Made by a program: the position numbers and the translations under genes
In this document: positions 16,020 to 25,301 of the stretch, piece after piece
How the letters are laid out: each line of letters starts with the position of its first letter
Numbering within the stretch: the stretch's first letter is position 1
Assembly: GCA_022771625.1 (NCBI GenBank)
Contig: JALFCW010000004.1
Coordinates: 1-63,175 of the forward strand
Direction of reading: 5' to 3'
DNA: 63,175 nt
Origin: Prevotella sp.
Lineage (GTDB): Bacteria; Bacteroidota; Bacteroidia; Bacteroidales; Bacteroidaceae
The notes under the pieces: model-generated
Databases searched by the model: none
Seen by the model: the letters and a program-made list of their open reading frames with translations, nothing else
What the model was told of the DNA's origin: nothing

Positions 16020-18482
16020 ATGAATATATCCTACAAATGGCTGAAAGAATACGTTGACTTCGACCTGACTCCGCAGGAGGTGTGCGACGCACTGACCTCT
16101 ACGGGTTTGGAGGTTGACGCATTGGAAGAGGTGCAGACCGTCAAGGGTGGCCTCAAGGGATTGTATGTGGGCAAGGTGCTTACATGCGATGTACATCCCA
16201 ATAGTGACCATCTGCATGTGACGACTGTTGACCTCGGTCGTGAAACTCCTTCGCAGATTGTATGTGGAGCCCCCAACGTGGCTGCCGGACAGAAGGTTAT
16301 TGTGGCCGACTTGGGTTGCGTGCTCTATGACGGCGACAAAGAATTTGTTATCAAGAAGTCAAAACTGCGCGGCGTTGAGAGCTGCGGAATGATATGTGCA
16401 GAGGACGAGATAGGTATTGGTACTGACCATGCCGGAATCATCGTGCTGCCCGACGACGCAAGGGTGGGACAGCCCGCGGCTGAATACTACAACCTGGAGA
16501 GCGATTGGCTCATCGAGATTGACATCACCGCCAACCGCTCGGATGCCTTGTCGCATTGGGGTGTGGCCCGTGATCTTTATGCATGGCTTGTGGCCAATGG
16601 AAAGACCACCTCTCTGCATCGTCCTGACTGCAGCGCCTTTGTGGTGGATAACCACGACCTGCCTGTGGAGGTGACAATTGAGAATACTGATGCTTGCAAG
16701 CGTTATGCCTGTGTGAGCGTGACGGGATGCGAGGTGAAGGAGAGTCCGGAATGGTTGCAGAACAAGTTGAAGATCATCGGACTGCGTCCTATCAACAATA
16801 TTGTGGATATCACCAATTATATAATGATGGCCTATGGTCAGCCTATGCACTGCTTTGATGCCGACAAGGTGACTGGACATCAGATTGTGGTGAGAACACA
16901 GCCCGAAGGCACTAAGTTTGTCACTCTCGATGGTGAGGAGCATGTACTCGGACTCCACGACCTCAGTATATGCAACGCCGAGGAGCCCATGTGTATCGCC
17001 GGAATCTTCGGCGGAAAGGGTAGCGGTACTTATGACACTACCACCAACGTGGTGCTCGAAAGCGCTTATTTCCATCCCACATGGATAAGAAAGAGTGCAC
17101 GCCATCATCAGTTGAGCACCGACTCGTCGTTCCGCTTTGAGCGTGGCGTTGACCCCAATGCCACTATCTATGCCCTCAAGCAGGCAGCCATCCTGTGCAG
17201 GGAGCTTGCTGGTGGTAAGGTGTCGATGGAGATAAAGGATGTTTATCCTAATCCTATCGAGAACGCAAAGGTAAGACTTGACTATTCGTATGTCAACTCG
17301 TTGATTGGTAAGGTGATACCAGCAGATACCATCAAGTCAATATGCAATAGTTTGGAGATGAAGATCACTGCCGAGGATGCCGAGGGTATCAATATCGACG
17401 TGCCGGCATATCGTGTGGATGTTCAGAGAGCATGTGATGTGGTTGAGGACATCTTGCGTATATATGGATATAATAATGTGGAAATACCTACCCAACTCAA
17501 GGGCAGTCTTGTGATAAAGGGCGAGGAAGACCGCAAGCATAAGTTGCATAACCTTGTGGGTGAGCAGCTCGTGGGCGAGGGATTTAATGAGATTCTCAAT
17601 AACTCGCTTACTAAGGGTGCCTACTATGAGAATCATAACGCTTGGCCACAGGAAAACAGTGTGAAGATTATGAACCCGCTGAGCAGCGACCTTAGCGTGA
17701 TGCGCCAGACTCTGCTCTTTGGCGGATTGGAAAGTATTGAGCACAACGCCAAGCGACGCAACCAGAACTTGAGATTCTTCGAGTTTGGAAATGTATATCA
17801 CTTCGACCCCGAGAAGAAGAACAACGACAATCCGATGCTGGCCTATCGCGAGCAGTATCACCTGGGATTGTGGGTGACAGGAAAGAGAGTGGAAGGCAGT
17901 TGGGCGCACCCCAACGAGGATTCATCATACTATGAACTCGTGGCCTATGTGGAGAATGTGCTTCGCCGTATAGGACTTCCCGCAGGTGCTGTGGTGAGAA
18001 AGAAGAGTGACAACGACGTGTTTGCAGCTGGTATCACCATCGAGAACCGTGGCGGAAAGAAGCTCGGCGAGATGGGTATCCTCTCGAAGAAGACATTGAA
18101 GGCTGCCGACATCGACAGTCCCGTATATTATGCCGAACTCAATTGGACAGCACTGATGAAGGCCACCAAGAAGAACGAGGTGCTTTACACCGAGATAAGC
18201 AAGTATCCAGCCGTGAGCCGCGACCTCGCATTATTGGTTGACAAGAGTGTTGAGTTTGCACAGATAGAGCAGATTGCCCAGCAGACAGAAAAGAAACTCC
18301 TGAAGAAGGTAGAACTGTTCGACGTATATGAAGGCAAGAACCTGCCCGATGGCAAGAAGAGCTATGCTGTGAACTTTATCCTGCAGGACGAGCAGAAGAC
18401 AATGGGCGACAAGCAGATAGAGGCTATTATGAACAAGCTCATTTCAAACCTGAAGAACAAACTTAATTGCGAACTTAGATAA
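16020..18482 (+). CDS. pheT: Phenylalanine-tRNA ligase beta subunit
   Basis: An 820-residue large subunit of the alpha2-beta2 enzyme that charges tRNA-Phe. Residues about 40-155 form the EMAP-type tRNA-binding domain (VGKVLTCDVHPNSDHLHVTTVD). B3/B4 editing-type segments follow (RPINNIVDITNYIMMAYGQPMHCFDADKV, read in parts), then B5 and the catalytic-like core (NPLSSDLSVMRQTLLFGGLE). The last 95 or so residues are the FDX-ACB anticodon-binding domain (KYPAVSRDLALLVDKSVEF). Length is normal. pheS is not in the window. yebC follows after a heptad repeat, and the pair is probably co-transcribed. Confidence 0.97.
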   Translation: MNISYKWLKEYVDFDLTPQEVCDALTSTGLEVDALEEVQTVKGGLKGLYVGKVLTCDVHPNSDHLHVTTVDLGRETPSQIVCGAPNVAAGQKVIVADLGCVLYDGDKEFVIKKSKLRGVESCGMICAEDEIGIGTDHAGIIVLPDDARVGQPAAEYYNLESDWLIEIDITANRSDALSHWGVARDLYAWLVANGKTTSLHRPDCSAFVVDNHDLPVEVTIENTDACKRYACVSVTGCEVKESPEWLQNKLKIIGLRPINNIVDITNYIMMAYGQPMHCFDADKVTGHQIVVRTQPEGTKFVTLDGEEHVLGLHDLSICNAEEPMCIAGIFGGKGSGTYDTTTNVVLESAYFHPTWIRKSARHHQLSTDSSFRFERGVDPNATIYALKQAAILCRELAGGKVSMEIKDVYPNPIENAKVRLDYSYVNSLIGKVIPADTIKSICNSLEMKITAEDAEGINIDVPAYRVDVQRACDVVEDILRIYGYNNVEIPTQLKGSLVIKGEEDRKHKLHNLVGEQLVGEGFNEILNNSLTKGAYYENHNAWPQENSVKIMNPLSSDLSVMRQTLLFGGLESIEHNAKRRNQNLRFFEFGNVYHFDPEKKNNDNPMLAYREQYHLGLWVTGKRVEGSWAHPNEDSSYYELVAYVENVLRRIGLPAGAVVRKKSDNDVFAAGITIENRGGKKLGEMGILSKKTLKAADIDSPVYYAELNWTALMKATKKNEVLYTEISKYPAVSRDLALLVDKSVEFAQIEQIAQQTEKKLLKKVELFDVYEGKNLPDGKKSYAVNFILQDEQKTMGDKQIEAIMNKLISNLKNKLNCELR

Positions 18483-18483
18483 G

Positions 18484-18567
18484 TTGAAAATTGAAGGTTG
18501 AAAGTTGAAAGTTGAAAATTGAAGGTTGAAAGTTGAAGATTGAAAGTTGAAGATTGAAAATTGAAAA
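18484..18567 (+). repeat. TTGAAAR heptad tandem repeat, 12 units
   Basis: Twelve exact 7-base periods of TTGAARR type (TTGAAAA, TTGAAGG, TTGAAAG, TTGAAGA) begin two bases after the pheT stop codon and end 16 bases before yebC. The same unit occurs four times at 45501-45528. Candidate slipped-strand or REP-type spacer with no coding content. Confidence 0.9.
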
Positions 18568-18583
18568 TTAAAAATAAGATAAA

Positions 18584-19327
18584 ATGGGAAGAGCATTTGA
18601 ATATCGTAAGGCTGCAAAGCTGAAGAGATGGGGCCATATGGCCAAGACATTTACACGACTGGGCAAGCAAATCGCCATTGCCGTGAAGCAGGGAGGACCT
18701 GAGCCAGAGAACAATCCCTCACTGCGTTCGATTATCGCAGTATGCAAGCGTGAGAACATGCCGAAGGATAATATCGAGCGTGCTATCAAAAACGCTATGG
18801 GTAAGGACCAAAGTGAATACAAGAGCGTTACCTACGAGGGATACGGCCCTCATGGAGTGGCAGTGTTTGTAGATACCCTCACCGACAACACCACCCGTAC
18901 CGTTGCCGATGTGCGCAGCGTGTTCAACAAGTTTAGCGGAAACATGGGAACCACTGGTTCGCTGTCGTTCCTCTTCGACCACAAGTGTGTGTTTACCTTC
19001 AAGAAAAAGGCCGATGTAGATATGGACGACTTTATCCTGGAGATGATAGACTTCGGAGTAGAGGAGGAATATGACGAGGAATACGACGAGGACAAGGACG
19101 AGACCACAATCACCATCTATGGTGAGCCGACAAGCTACAACGAGATTCAGAAGAAGCTCGAGGCTGACGGATATGAGGATGTCGGCGGTGAGTTCACCTA
19201 TATCCCCAACGATCTCAAGGATGTTGACGACGAGGCTCGCGCCACAATCAACAAGATGGTGGAAAAACTCGAGGAGTTTGACGACGTCCAGACGGTTTAC
19301 ACCAATATGAAACCGGCGGAAGAGTAA
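18584..19327 (+). CDS. YebC/PmpR family DNA-binding protein
   Basis: A 247-residue TACO1/YebC family protein. MGRAFEYRKAAKLKRWGHMAKTF, read in parts, and RENMPKDNIERAIKNAMG match the conserved N-terminal helical domain. YEGYGPHGVAVFVDTLTDN leads into the central domain, and DDVQTVYTNM closes the third. The family is annotated as transcriptional regulators, and recent work also connects it with translation of proline-rich stretches; which applies here is unknown. Acidic stretches (EEYDEEYDEDKDE) are longer than in many homologues. It lies downstream of pheT, and a hairpin built from heptad repeats follows. Confidence 0.93.
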   Translation: MGRAFEYRKAAKLKRWGHMAKTFTRLGKQIAIAVKQGGPEPENNPSLRSIIAVCKRENMPKDNIERAIKNAMGKDQSEYKSVTYEGYGPHGVAVFVDTLTDNTTRTVADVRSVFNKFSGNMGTTGSLSFLFDHKCVFTFKKKADVDMDDFILEMIDFGVEEEYDEEYDEDKDETTITIYGEPTSYNEIQKKLEADGYEDVGGEFTYIPNDLKDVDDEARATINKMVEKLEEFDDVQTVYTNMKPAEE

Positions 19328-19338
19328 TCGGTTTTTTT

Positions 19339-19387
19339 AATTAGGAATTAGGAATTGGCTGCGCATGGACATTCCTAATTCCTAATT
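19339..19387. terminator. Bidirectional hairpin built from GGAATTA heptads
   Basis: AATTAGGAATTAGGAAT (19339-19355) is perfectly complementary to 19371-19387 (17 bp, 15-base loop). It lies between convergent genes. T-rich sequence flanks both sides (GTTTTTTT at 19331-19338, ATTTTATTT after), so it probably terminates both. Confidence 0.7.
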
Positions 19388-19394
19388 CCTAATT

Positions 19395-19784
19395 TTATTT
19401 ATAGTCCTTCCTGGCGATAGTGGCGTCGAAATATATCTTATTTTCCTTATTCGACCTATAGACATACCTGAAGGAGTAACCAGCATCCTTATATGCCTGC
19501 ATTGATGTGGAGTTCTTGATCTGCTCGACGAGACTTTTGCGCAGGTTGACACGCTTGAACAGTTCGGGATTATCCGCCTTGCCAATCAGTGTGTACCAAT
19601 AGGCAAGGGTATGCGTGGATTTGTCGAACGTCATACTGTCAATCTCTGTGTTCTCGTCAATCTTGCTGGGGCATTTCTTTCTTGTAAAATCAGCCGCCTC
19701 CTTGGCGCATTTATCCTCTAATGACTCCTGACAAGAGGAGAAGAGAAATGCCGCTATTGCAGCAATATATACAAACTTCTTCAT
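19395..19784 (-). CDS. Small predicted lipoprotein, function unknown
   Basis: A 129-residue protein. The N-terminus MKKFVYIAAIAAFLFSSC is a lipoprotein signal with lipobox-like FSSC (Cys18), so it is probably anchored in a membrane facing the periplasm. The mature part contains CAKEAADFTRKKCPSKIDENTEID and a beta-rich end (YSFRYVYRSNKENKIYFDATI). The two Cys residues in the early mature region could form a disulphide. I recognise no named family. It is monocistronic with a -7 element (19820-19827) and is convergent with yebC. Confidence 0.75.
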   Translation of the reverse strand: MKKFVYIAAIAAFLFSSCQESLEDKCAKEAADFTRKKCPSKIDENTEIDSMTFDKSTHTLAYWYTLIGKADNPELFKRVNLRKSLVEQIKNSTSMQAYKDAGYSFRYVYRSNKENKIYFDATIARKDYK

Positions 19785-19819
19785 TGTTCTTTGATAATTG
19801 ATTAATACTATTTTGGCTG

Positions 19820-19848
19820 CAAAGATACAAAAAATTGTCCTAAATCAA
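19820..19848 (-). promoter_or_regulatory. Promoter for the small lipoprotein
   Basis: TATCTTTG on the minus strand (19820-19827), with TTG (19846-19848) 18 bases upstream. Confidence 0.55.
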
Positions 19849-19897
19849 TAAAATTCTCCAAAATATCATTGTTTTATATCAATTTTTATGAGAAATA

Positions 19898-19929
19898 TTT
19901 GCTTATATCATACTTTTTACGTACATTTG
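19898..19929 (+). promoter_or_regulatory. lepA promoter
   Basis: TTTG (19898-19901), a 20-base spacer and TACATTTG (19922-19929). The lepA start codon lies 24 bases downstream. Confidence 0.75.
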
Positions 19930-19952
19930 CAACTTAAAATTGAGATATATCA

Positions 19953-21734
19953 ATGGAGAAGACTAGAAATTTTTGTATTATAGCACATATAGACCATGGC
20001 AAGTCAACACTTGCCGACCGACTTTTGGAATATACAAAGACTATCAAGGTGACCGAAGGGCAGATGCTCGACGATATGGACCTTGAGAAAGAAAGAGGTA
20101 TCACAATCAAGAGTCATGCGATACAGATGGAATACACCCGCAACGGTGAAAAATATATTCTTAACCTGATAGACACCCCGGGACACGTGGATTTCTCGTA
20201 TGAGGTTTCGCGAAGCATTGCTGCATGCGAAGGAGCATTGCTTATCGTGGATGCCACACAGGGAGTGCAGGCTCAGACTATTTCCAACCTGTATATGGCC
20301 ATCGATCATAATTTGGAGATTATACCGGTAATAAACAAGATAGACATGCCGAGTGCAATGCCCGACGAGGTGGAAGATGAAATAGTAGATTTAATAGGTT
20401 GCGCCCCTGAGGACATTATACGCGCAAGCGGTAAGACCGGTGAGGGCGTGGAGCAAATTCTAAATGCAGTGGTTGACCGAATACCTCATCCAGAGGGCAG
20501 TAAGGACGCACCGCTGCAGGCACTCATCTTCGACTCGGTGTTTAACTCGTTCAGAGGCATCATTGCCTACTTTAAGATTGAGAATGGAACGATACGCCAA
20601 GGCGACAAGGTGAAGTTCTTCAACACAGGTATGGAATATGTAGCCGATGAGATAGGTGTGCTCAAGATGGATATGATACCTCGCAAGGAACTGTCAACAG
20701 GCGACGTGGGGTATATCATCAGTGGAATAAAGGACTCAAAGGAAGTGAAGGTGGGCGACACCATAACCCATGTGGCACGCTCATGCGACAAGGCTATCGA
20801 GGGATTCCAGGAGGTGAAACCAATGGTGTTTGCAGGTGTATATCCTATTGATCCTGCAGAATATGAGAACCTTAGGGCTTCACTTGAAAAACTGCAGCTC
20901 AATGATGCTTCACTGACATTCCAACCAGAGTCGTCGATAGCATTGGGATTCGGATTCAGATGCGGATTCCTCGGGCTATTGCACATGGAAATCGTGCAGG
21001 AGAGACTCGACAGGGAGTTTAATATGGATGTCATCACCACAGTGCCCAACGTGTCGTATATGTGTTACGACAAGCAGGGGGGGAAGAAGGAGGTGCACAA
21101 TCCCTCGGGACTTCCCGACCAAACGATGATAGACCATATTGAGGAACCATATATCAGAGCATCGATAATCACCGCTGCCGACTATATCGGCCCGATTATG
21201 ACGCTTTGTCTTGACAAGCGAGGCGAACTCATAGACCAACAGTATGTGAGCGGTAACCGCGTTGAACTGCATTTTATGCTGCCACTCGGAGAGATCGTCA
21301 TCGATTTCTACGACAAGCTCAAAAGTATATCAAAGGGCTATGCCTCATTTGATTATCACATCGACTGCTTCCGTCCGTCGAAACTCGCCAAGCTCGACAT
21401 ACTGCTCAATGGCGAACCGGTGGATGCACTGTCAACACTCACGCATCAGGACAACGCAGTGGTCTTTGGACGAAGAATGTGTGAAAAACTAAAAGAGCTG
21501 ATACCAAGACAGCAGTTTGATATTGCCATACAGGCTGCCATAGGTGCCAAAATTGTGGCGAGAGAGACTATAAAGTGCGTGAGAAAGGACGTGACCGCCA
21601 AGTGTTATGGTGGTGACGTGAGCCGTAAGCGTAAGCTGTTGGAGAAGCAGAAAAAAGGTAAAAAGAGAATGAAACAGATAGGTAATGTGGAGGTACCCCA
21701 AAAGGCTTTCCTTGCAGTATTAAAACTTGATTAA
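19953..21734 (+). CDS. lepA: Elongation factor 4 (LepA) GTPase
   Basis: A 593-residue translational GTPase. The G1 motif [14 protein letters not shown] lies near residues 11-24, DTPGHVDF is G3, and NKIDMPSA is G4. The EF-G-like domain II is followed by a domain with [21 protein letters not shown], typical of LepA. The C-terminal domain ends [23 protein letters not shown], the LepA signature tail. It acts on ribosomes, with proposed roles in back-translocation and in initiation or subunit maturation. A Crp-type regulator gene follows 20 bases later. Confidence 0.98.
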   Translation: MEKTRNFCIIAHIDHGKSTLADRLLEYTKTIKVTEGQMLDDMDLEKERGITIKSHAIQMEYTRNGEKYILNLIDTPGHVDFSYEVSRSIAACEGALLIVDATQGVQAQTISNLYMAIDHNLEIIPVINKIDMPSAMPDEVEDEIVDLIGCAPEDIIRASGKTGEGVEQILNAVVDRIPHPEGSKDAPLQALIFDSVFNSFRGIIAYFKIENGTIRQGDKVKFFNTGMEYVADEIGVLKMDMIPRKELSTGDVGYIISGIKDSKEVKVGDTITHVARSCDKAIEGFQEVKPMVFAGVYPIDPAEYENLRASLEKLQLNDASLTFQPESSIALGFGFRCGFLGLLHMEIVQERLDREFNMDVITTVPNVSYMCYDKQGGKKEVHNPSGLPDQTMIDHIEEPYIRASIITAADYIGPIMTLCLDKRGELIDQQYVSGNRVELHFMLPLGEIVIDFYDKLKSISKGYASFDYHIDCFRPSKLAKLDILLNGEPVDALSTLTHQDNAVVFGRRMCEKLKELIPRQQFDIAIQAAIGAKIVARETIKCVRKDVTAKCYGGDVSRKRKLLEKQKKGKKRMKQIGNVEVPQKAFLAVLKLD

Positions 21735-21754
21735 AACCTTATTATTTAACAAAA

Positions 21755-22354
21755 ATGGCAACATTAGGTATAACTAAACGCGACGTAGCCAGAGAATTGG
21801 CACGCAGGTACAGTACGATGACTCACGACGAACTGGATATGCTGGAGAGCATTCTTGTTCCGATGAAGTATTCCAAGAACGAAATGGTTCTTGCCGAGGG
21901 AGAGGTGTGTCAAAACTTCTTGTGGATTGTAAAAGGTATGCTTAGGCAGTTCTATTATAAAAACGGGAAAGAGGTAACTGAGCACATGGCCACCGAGAAC
22001 AGTATTGTGATGTGCATAGAGAGTCTGTTCAACGAGGCTCCTACAAGTTTGCAGATTATAGCATTGGAGAACACCATAGTGTTTGCCTTGCCCAAAGTTG
22101 CACTTGAGCAGATTGCAATGCGAAGTGTGAACATTCAGATATTATATCGAAAAATTCTCGAGGAATCACTTATACAGAGTCAGATCAAGGCAGACATGCT
22201 TAGGTTTGCACCAGCACAGGACAGATATTCACGACTTGTGAAATCACAACCGCAATTGGTGCTTAGGGCTCCGCTTGTATATATTGCCAGTTTGCTGCAG
22301 ATGACTCCCGAGACATTGTCGAGAGTGCGTACGGCATCCCTCAACGAGAAGTGA
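21755..22354 (+). CDS. Crp/Fnr family transcriptional regulator
   Basis: A 199-residue protein. Residues about 20-135 form a cyclic-nucleotide-binding-type beta barrel (KNEMVLAEGEVCQNFLWIVKGMLRQFYY). The last 45 residues are the helix-turn-helix, with VYIASLLQMTPETLSRVR as the recognition helix. Fnr-type cysteine clusters and the Arg/Ser cAMP-binding pair are not evident, so the ligand is unknown. It lies 20 bases after lepA and is likely co-transcribed. It converges on the response regulator gene with only 6 bases between the stops. Confidence 0.9.
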   Translation: MATLGITKRDVARELARRYSTMTHDELDMLESILVPMKYSKNEMVLAEGEVCQNFLWIVKGMLRQFYYKNGKEVTEHMATENSIVMCIESLFNEAPTSLQIIALENTIVFALPKVALEQIAMRSVNIQILYRKILEESLIQSQIKADMLRFAPAQDRYSRLVKSQPQLVLRAPLVYIASLLQMTPETLSRVRTASLNEK

Positions 22355-22360
22355 TACTCT

Positions 22361-23110
22361 TTAAATGGAGTTAAACTTCTCGGTGAGTGCTTTGCGGTAG
22401 TGTCTTCCCACCGTTATATTCTGCACCCTTTCGAAAGGAGGGTAGAAGACACATGTATTGTCGGCTACTTCGAGCAAGTAATCCACGTTGACAATGGCTT
22501 TTTGGCTTACCTGCACGAATTGTGGTGCGATGTTGAGTATGGCTTCACGTTTAATGCCTCGTTTCATGCGTAGCGGGTCAGTCATTCCGGCTATGATCAC
22601 TTCCCATTGTCTTATTTCGTGATTATATAGGAATGCGCAAATGTTTTGTATATGCACAAGTCGGAAATCAGATGTAGATGTATAAAGCAGCAGTTTGTCT
22701 CCGCAGGAGTTGGCTGTTGCAAAAGAGTGAAGAGGAGATTCATCTCGTAGTCGTCTTTCCTTCAGTCGGGCTACTACGTTTTTCAGTTCCCTCTCGTCAA
22801 CCGGTTTCATCAGATAGTCGAAAGCGTTAAGACGGAATGCGGGGAGCATGTATCCAGGATGTCCGGTGTACATAATCACCTGACACCATCCCCTAGTAAT
22901 ATTGTCGAGCTGCATAAGGAATTCGAGTCCCGAGAGGTCAGGCAATTCCACATCTAGGAATATCACCTCAGGATTCACTTCAGCTGCCAGGTGGATGCCA
23001 GTGCTGCATGTATTGGCAGAACCGCAAAATTCTATCTCCTTATAAGATTTCAGTTTTTGGGTAAGTGTTTCAATTGAAGATTTGTCGTCGTCGATGATAA
23101 TAGTTTTCAT
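22361..23110 (-). CDS. LytTR-family response regulator
   Basis: A 249-residue regulator. The receiver domain spans residues 1-120, with acidic DDD at 7-9, phosphoacceptor Asp53 (VIFLDVELPD) and YLMKPVD near 103. The LytTR DNA-binding domain covers about 140-245 (RLVHIQNICAFLYNH, FVQVSQKAIVNVDYLLEV). Such regulators bind short direct repeats. The gene overlaps the histidine kinase gene by 4 bases, so the two are translationally coupled and surely partners. The target genes are unknown. Confidence 0.95.
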   Translation of the reverse strand: MKTIIIDDDKSSIETLTQKLKSYKEIEFCGSANTCSTGIHLAAEVNPEVIFLDVELPDLSGLEFLMQLDNITRGWCQVIMYTGHPGYMLPAFRLNAFDYLMKPVDERELKNVVARLKERRLRDESPLHSFATANSCGDKLLLYTSTSDFRLVHIQNICAFLYNHEIRQWEVIIAGMTDPLRMKRGIKREAILNIAPQFVQVSQKAIVNVDYLLEVADNTCVFYPPFERVQNITVGRHYRKALTEKFNSI

Positions 23111-25149
23111 TTCTTAAAATCAGTATTATTGGTTATGTATTTGATGTTGTTGGGTATAGTCAATGAAGCCCTGCACCCCAATATGTTATCTCCATCGGTT
23201 GATGTGATATTGCAAATGGCGAATTTGATTTTCGCCTTGTTATTACTATTTGTGAGATTAATAATTTGTCTCACAACCTTTAGTCCTGTCGAGGTTGAAT
23301 TATTATTTTGCTTGCAGCAGTTGAATCCCGGGCCATTGTCCTCGACAGTGATATATGTTGTTTCATTTTCTTGCCAAATGGATATGGTGAGATATTTTTC
23401 ACCCTCAATGGCTTTCAGTCCATGCTTCACGCTATTTTCCACAAGTATCTGCACAATCATGGCAGGCACAATGATGTGCTCAATGTCTCCCTTGATGTTT
23501 TTGATGTAATGCATGGAGTCGCCAATAAGTTTTTTCTGTATAGAGACATAGTGATCTACAAATTCCATCTCCTCGGCGAGTGATATGTACGACTTGCCCA
23601 TCAGTTCGAGATTGTATCGAATAAGTTTCGACATCTCCACGAGAGTGTTGTCATTGTCATCATGTTTGCCTATTTGCTGGTTGAGCACATTAAACACGAA
23701 ATGCGGAGAGATGCGTTGTCTTGCATTCTCGAGTCTGAGGTTGATGATGCTTAATTGTTCCTGTAGTTTTCTTTTCCTTATATATATAATAAGGTATGCC
23801 GTACCTAGCATCAAGATGATGAGCAAAAGGATTACGATAGCAATAGTGAGATAGGCAGCGTTCATCTCGTCGTTCTTTTTGTTGATGGCAATCTGGTGAT
23901 GCAGTTTGAGTGTGTCGGCAGTAAATCTCAGCATAATCTCGTTTGTACGCATGTTCATTTTGTTATGAGCAAGCGAGTCTTCCTCTTGGCGCGACTGTTC
24001 GATTATCTCCAGAGCCTTGTCATAGTTGCCTATCATGATATAGTAATCCTTCATATATCGAGCCCTGATACTCTTGAGTGGTTGCTCGATGGCATATCTG
24101 AAATTTTCTCCGTCGATGATGTTCCTTACGCATTGTAAGTTGTTCTTTTTCAGACAAATGCCAATTTTTATAGTGTTGATATAATAAATGGCAACCTCAA
24201 CATTGTATTTTCTGAAGAAGGGTTCACACTTGTTCACCAACACCTGTGCACTATCGATGTTACCAAGATTGAGATACACATCGGCAAGGTTGATGCGACA
24301 CAGGTTCATGTCGTTGGCATCGTTGCCGTCAGCTCCTTGCGTCCTCTCTATCTCGTACTTCATTCTCTGGAACATCTTCAGGGCATTGGTATAGTCGTGT
24401 TGATAATAGTAGAAATTGCCGTAGTTGTTGAGGAAATAGATTCTCATGTTGGGTTGCATGATATCATATTGTTTTTCGGCATCTTTATAATATTTGCTTG
24501 CAGTCTTGTAGTCCTGCATTTGAGTGTATATACGTCCTAATCCCATGTATATGCTTGCAGTTGCTTTGTTAGGCATGTTGAGCGAGTCGGCGAGATATAG
24601 TGCGCGTCGATACCATTCTGCCCCCTTTGGCAGGTCGTCCTTAAAGATATATGCGTCGCCAGTGTTGGCAGCCATGTCGGCAGCCGATTGCTTGATGTCG
24701 CTTTGCAATGCATAATCGTATGCTTTCTTGAACAGGGTAATCGCCGAGTCTTTTTCCTGTCTCATTTGATGGAAATATGTGGCTTTTAGCGAGTAAGCTT
24801 TTCCTGCCAAACCATAAAGTCGCTCCCCCTTATATTCACATCTGTCAATAAAGGCGATGGTTTTATTGGCATAATAGAGCATGGAGTCGGCAGGATTGTG
24901 TATAGTATAATGTCCCCCCTTGGCCACAAAGATATCGTAGTAGTCAAGACTGTCTTGGGCTTGGCGCAGCATACTATCGCATATACTTAGGAAGTTTTCG
25001 TTAGCATATCCAATAGAGTCGTAGAGCAGCGCCAGTCGATTGTCTTGTTCTTTGCTTCTTGGATGTTTGTGTCCATTGTCGCCACATGCAATCATAGCCA
25101 TAACCGAGATGATTACAATATATATCTTGATTTTTTTATCTGTCCACAT
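23107..25149 (-). CDS. TPR-containing sensor histidine kinase (His_kinase/YehU type)
   Basis: A 680-residue sensor. The N-terminus has a hydrophobic segment ending in a lipobox-like MIAC (Cys22). Residues about 60-400 are TPR-like helical repeats (AEWYRRALYLADSL, TASKYYKDAEKQYD, TNALKMFQRMKYEIE), presumably outside the cytoplasm. One membrane segment lies near 427-450. The H-box is ISPHFVFNVLNQQIG near residue 487. The ATPase part has VLVENSVKHGLKA (N box) and VEDNGPGF (G box). This is the common Bacteroidota TPR-kinase/LytTR pair. The sensed signal is unknown. Confidence 0.93.
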   Translation of the reverse strand: MWTDKKIKIYIVIISVMAMIACGDNGHKHPRSKEQDNRLALLYDSIGYANENFLSICDSMLRQAQDSLDYYDIFVAKGGHYTIHNPADSMLYYANKTIAFIDRCEYKGERLYGLAGKAYSLKATYFHQMRQEKDSAITLFKKAYDYALQSDIKQSAADMAANTGDAYIFKDDLPKGAEWYRRALYLADSLNMPNKATASIYMGLGRIYTQMQDYKTASKYYKDAEKQYDIMQPNMRIYFLNNYGNFYYYQHDYTNALKMFQRMKYEIERTQGADGNDANDMNLCRINLADVYLNLGNIDSAQVLVNKCEPFFRKYNVEVAIYYINTIKIGICLKKNNLQCVRNIIDGENFRYAIEQPLKSIRARYMKDYYIMIGNYDKALEIIEQSRQEEDSLAHNKMNMRTNEIMLRFTADTLKLHHQIAINKKNDEMNAAYLTIAIVILLLIILMLGTAYLIIYIRKRKLQEQLSIINLRLENARQRISPHFVFNVLNQQIGKHDDNDNTLVEMSKLIRYNLELMGKSYISLAEEMEFVDHYVSIQKKLIGDSMHYIKNIKGDIEHIIVPAMIVQILVENSVKHGLKAIEGEKYLTISIWQENETTYITVEDNGPGFNCCKQNNNSTSTGLKVVRQIINLTNSNNKAKIKFAICNITSTDGDNILGCRASLTIPNNIKYITNNTDFKK

Positions 25150-25180
25150 ATTTTTAGGTATAATTCTTATAATTTTTATG

Positions 25181-25211
25181 CAAAAGTAATGCTTTTTTGT
25201 CTAAATCCAAA
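25181..25211 (-). promoter_or_regulatory. Promoter for the kinase-regulator operon
   Basis: TACTTTTG on the minus strand (25181-25188) with TTTG (25208-25211) 19 bases upstream. Confidence 0.7.
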
Positions 25212-25239
25212 ACTTTTTGATAATTTTATTCCGATTTTC

Positions 25240-25270
25240 TTGTATAAATGGAAAAATAGCCGTAAATTTG
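25240..25270 (+). promoter_or_regulatory. glmS promoter
   Basis: TTG (25240-25242), a 20-base spacer and TAAATTTG (25263-25270). The start codon is 31 bases downstream. No glmS ribozyme fits in this short leader. Confidence 0.7.
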
Positions 25271-25301
25271 CAGTCGAAAACAACATTATATACAAATATT
25301 T

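Noticed and set aside
18484..18567. Possible CRISPR array
   Set aside because: The 7-base units are contiguous without spacers; it is a simple tandem repeat.
25212..25301. glmS ribozyme in the glmS leader
   Set aside because: The predicted transcript leader is only about 25 bases, far too short for the ribozyme.
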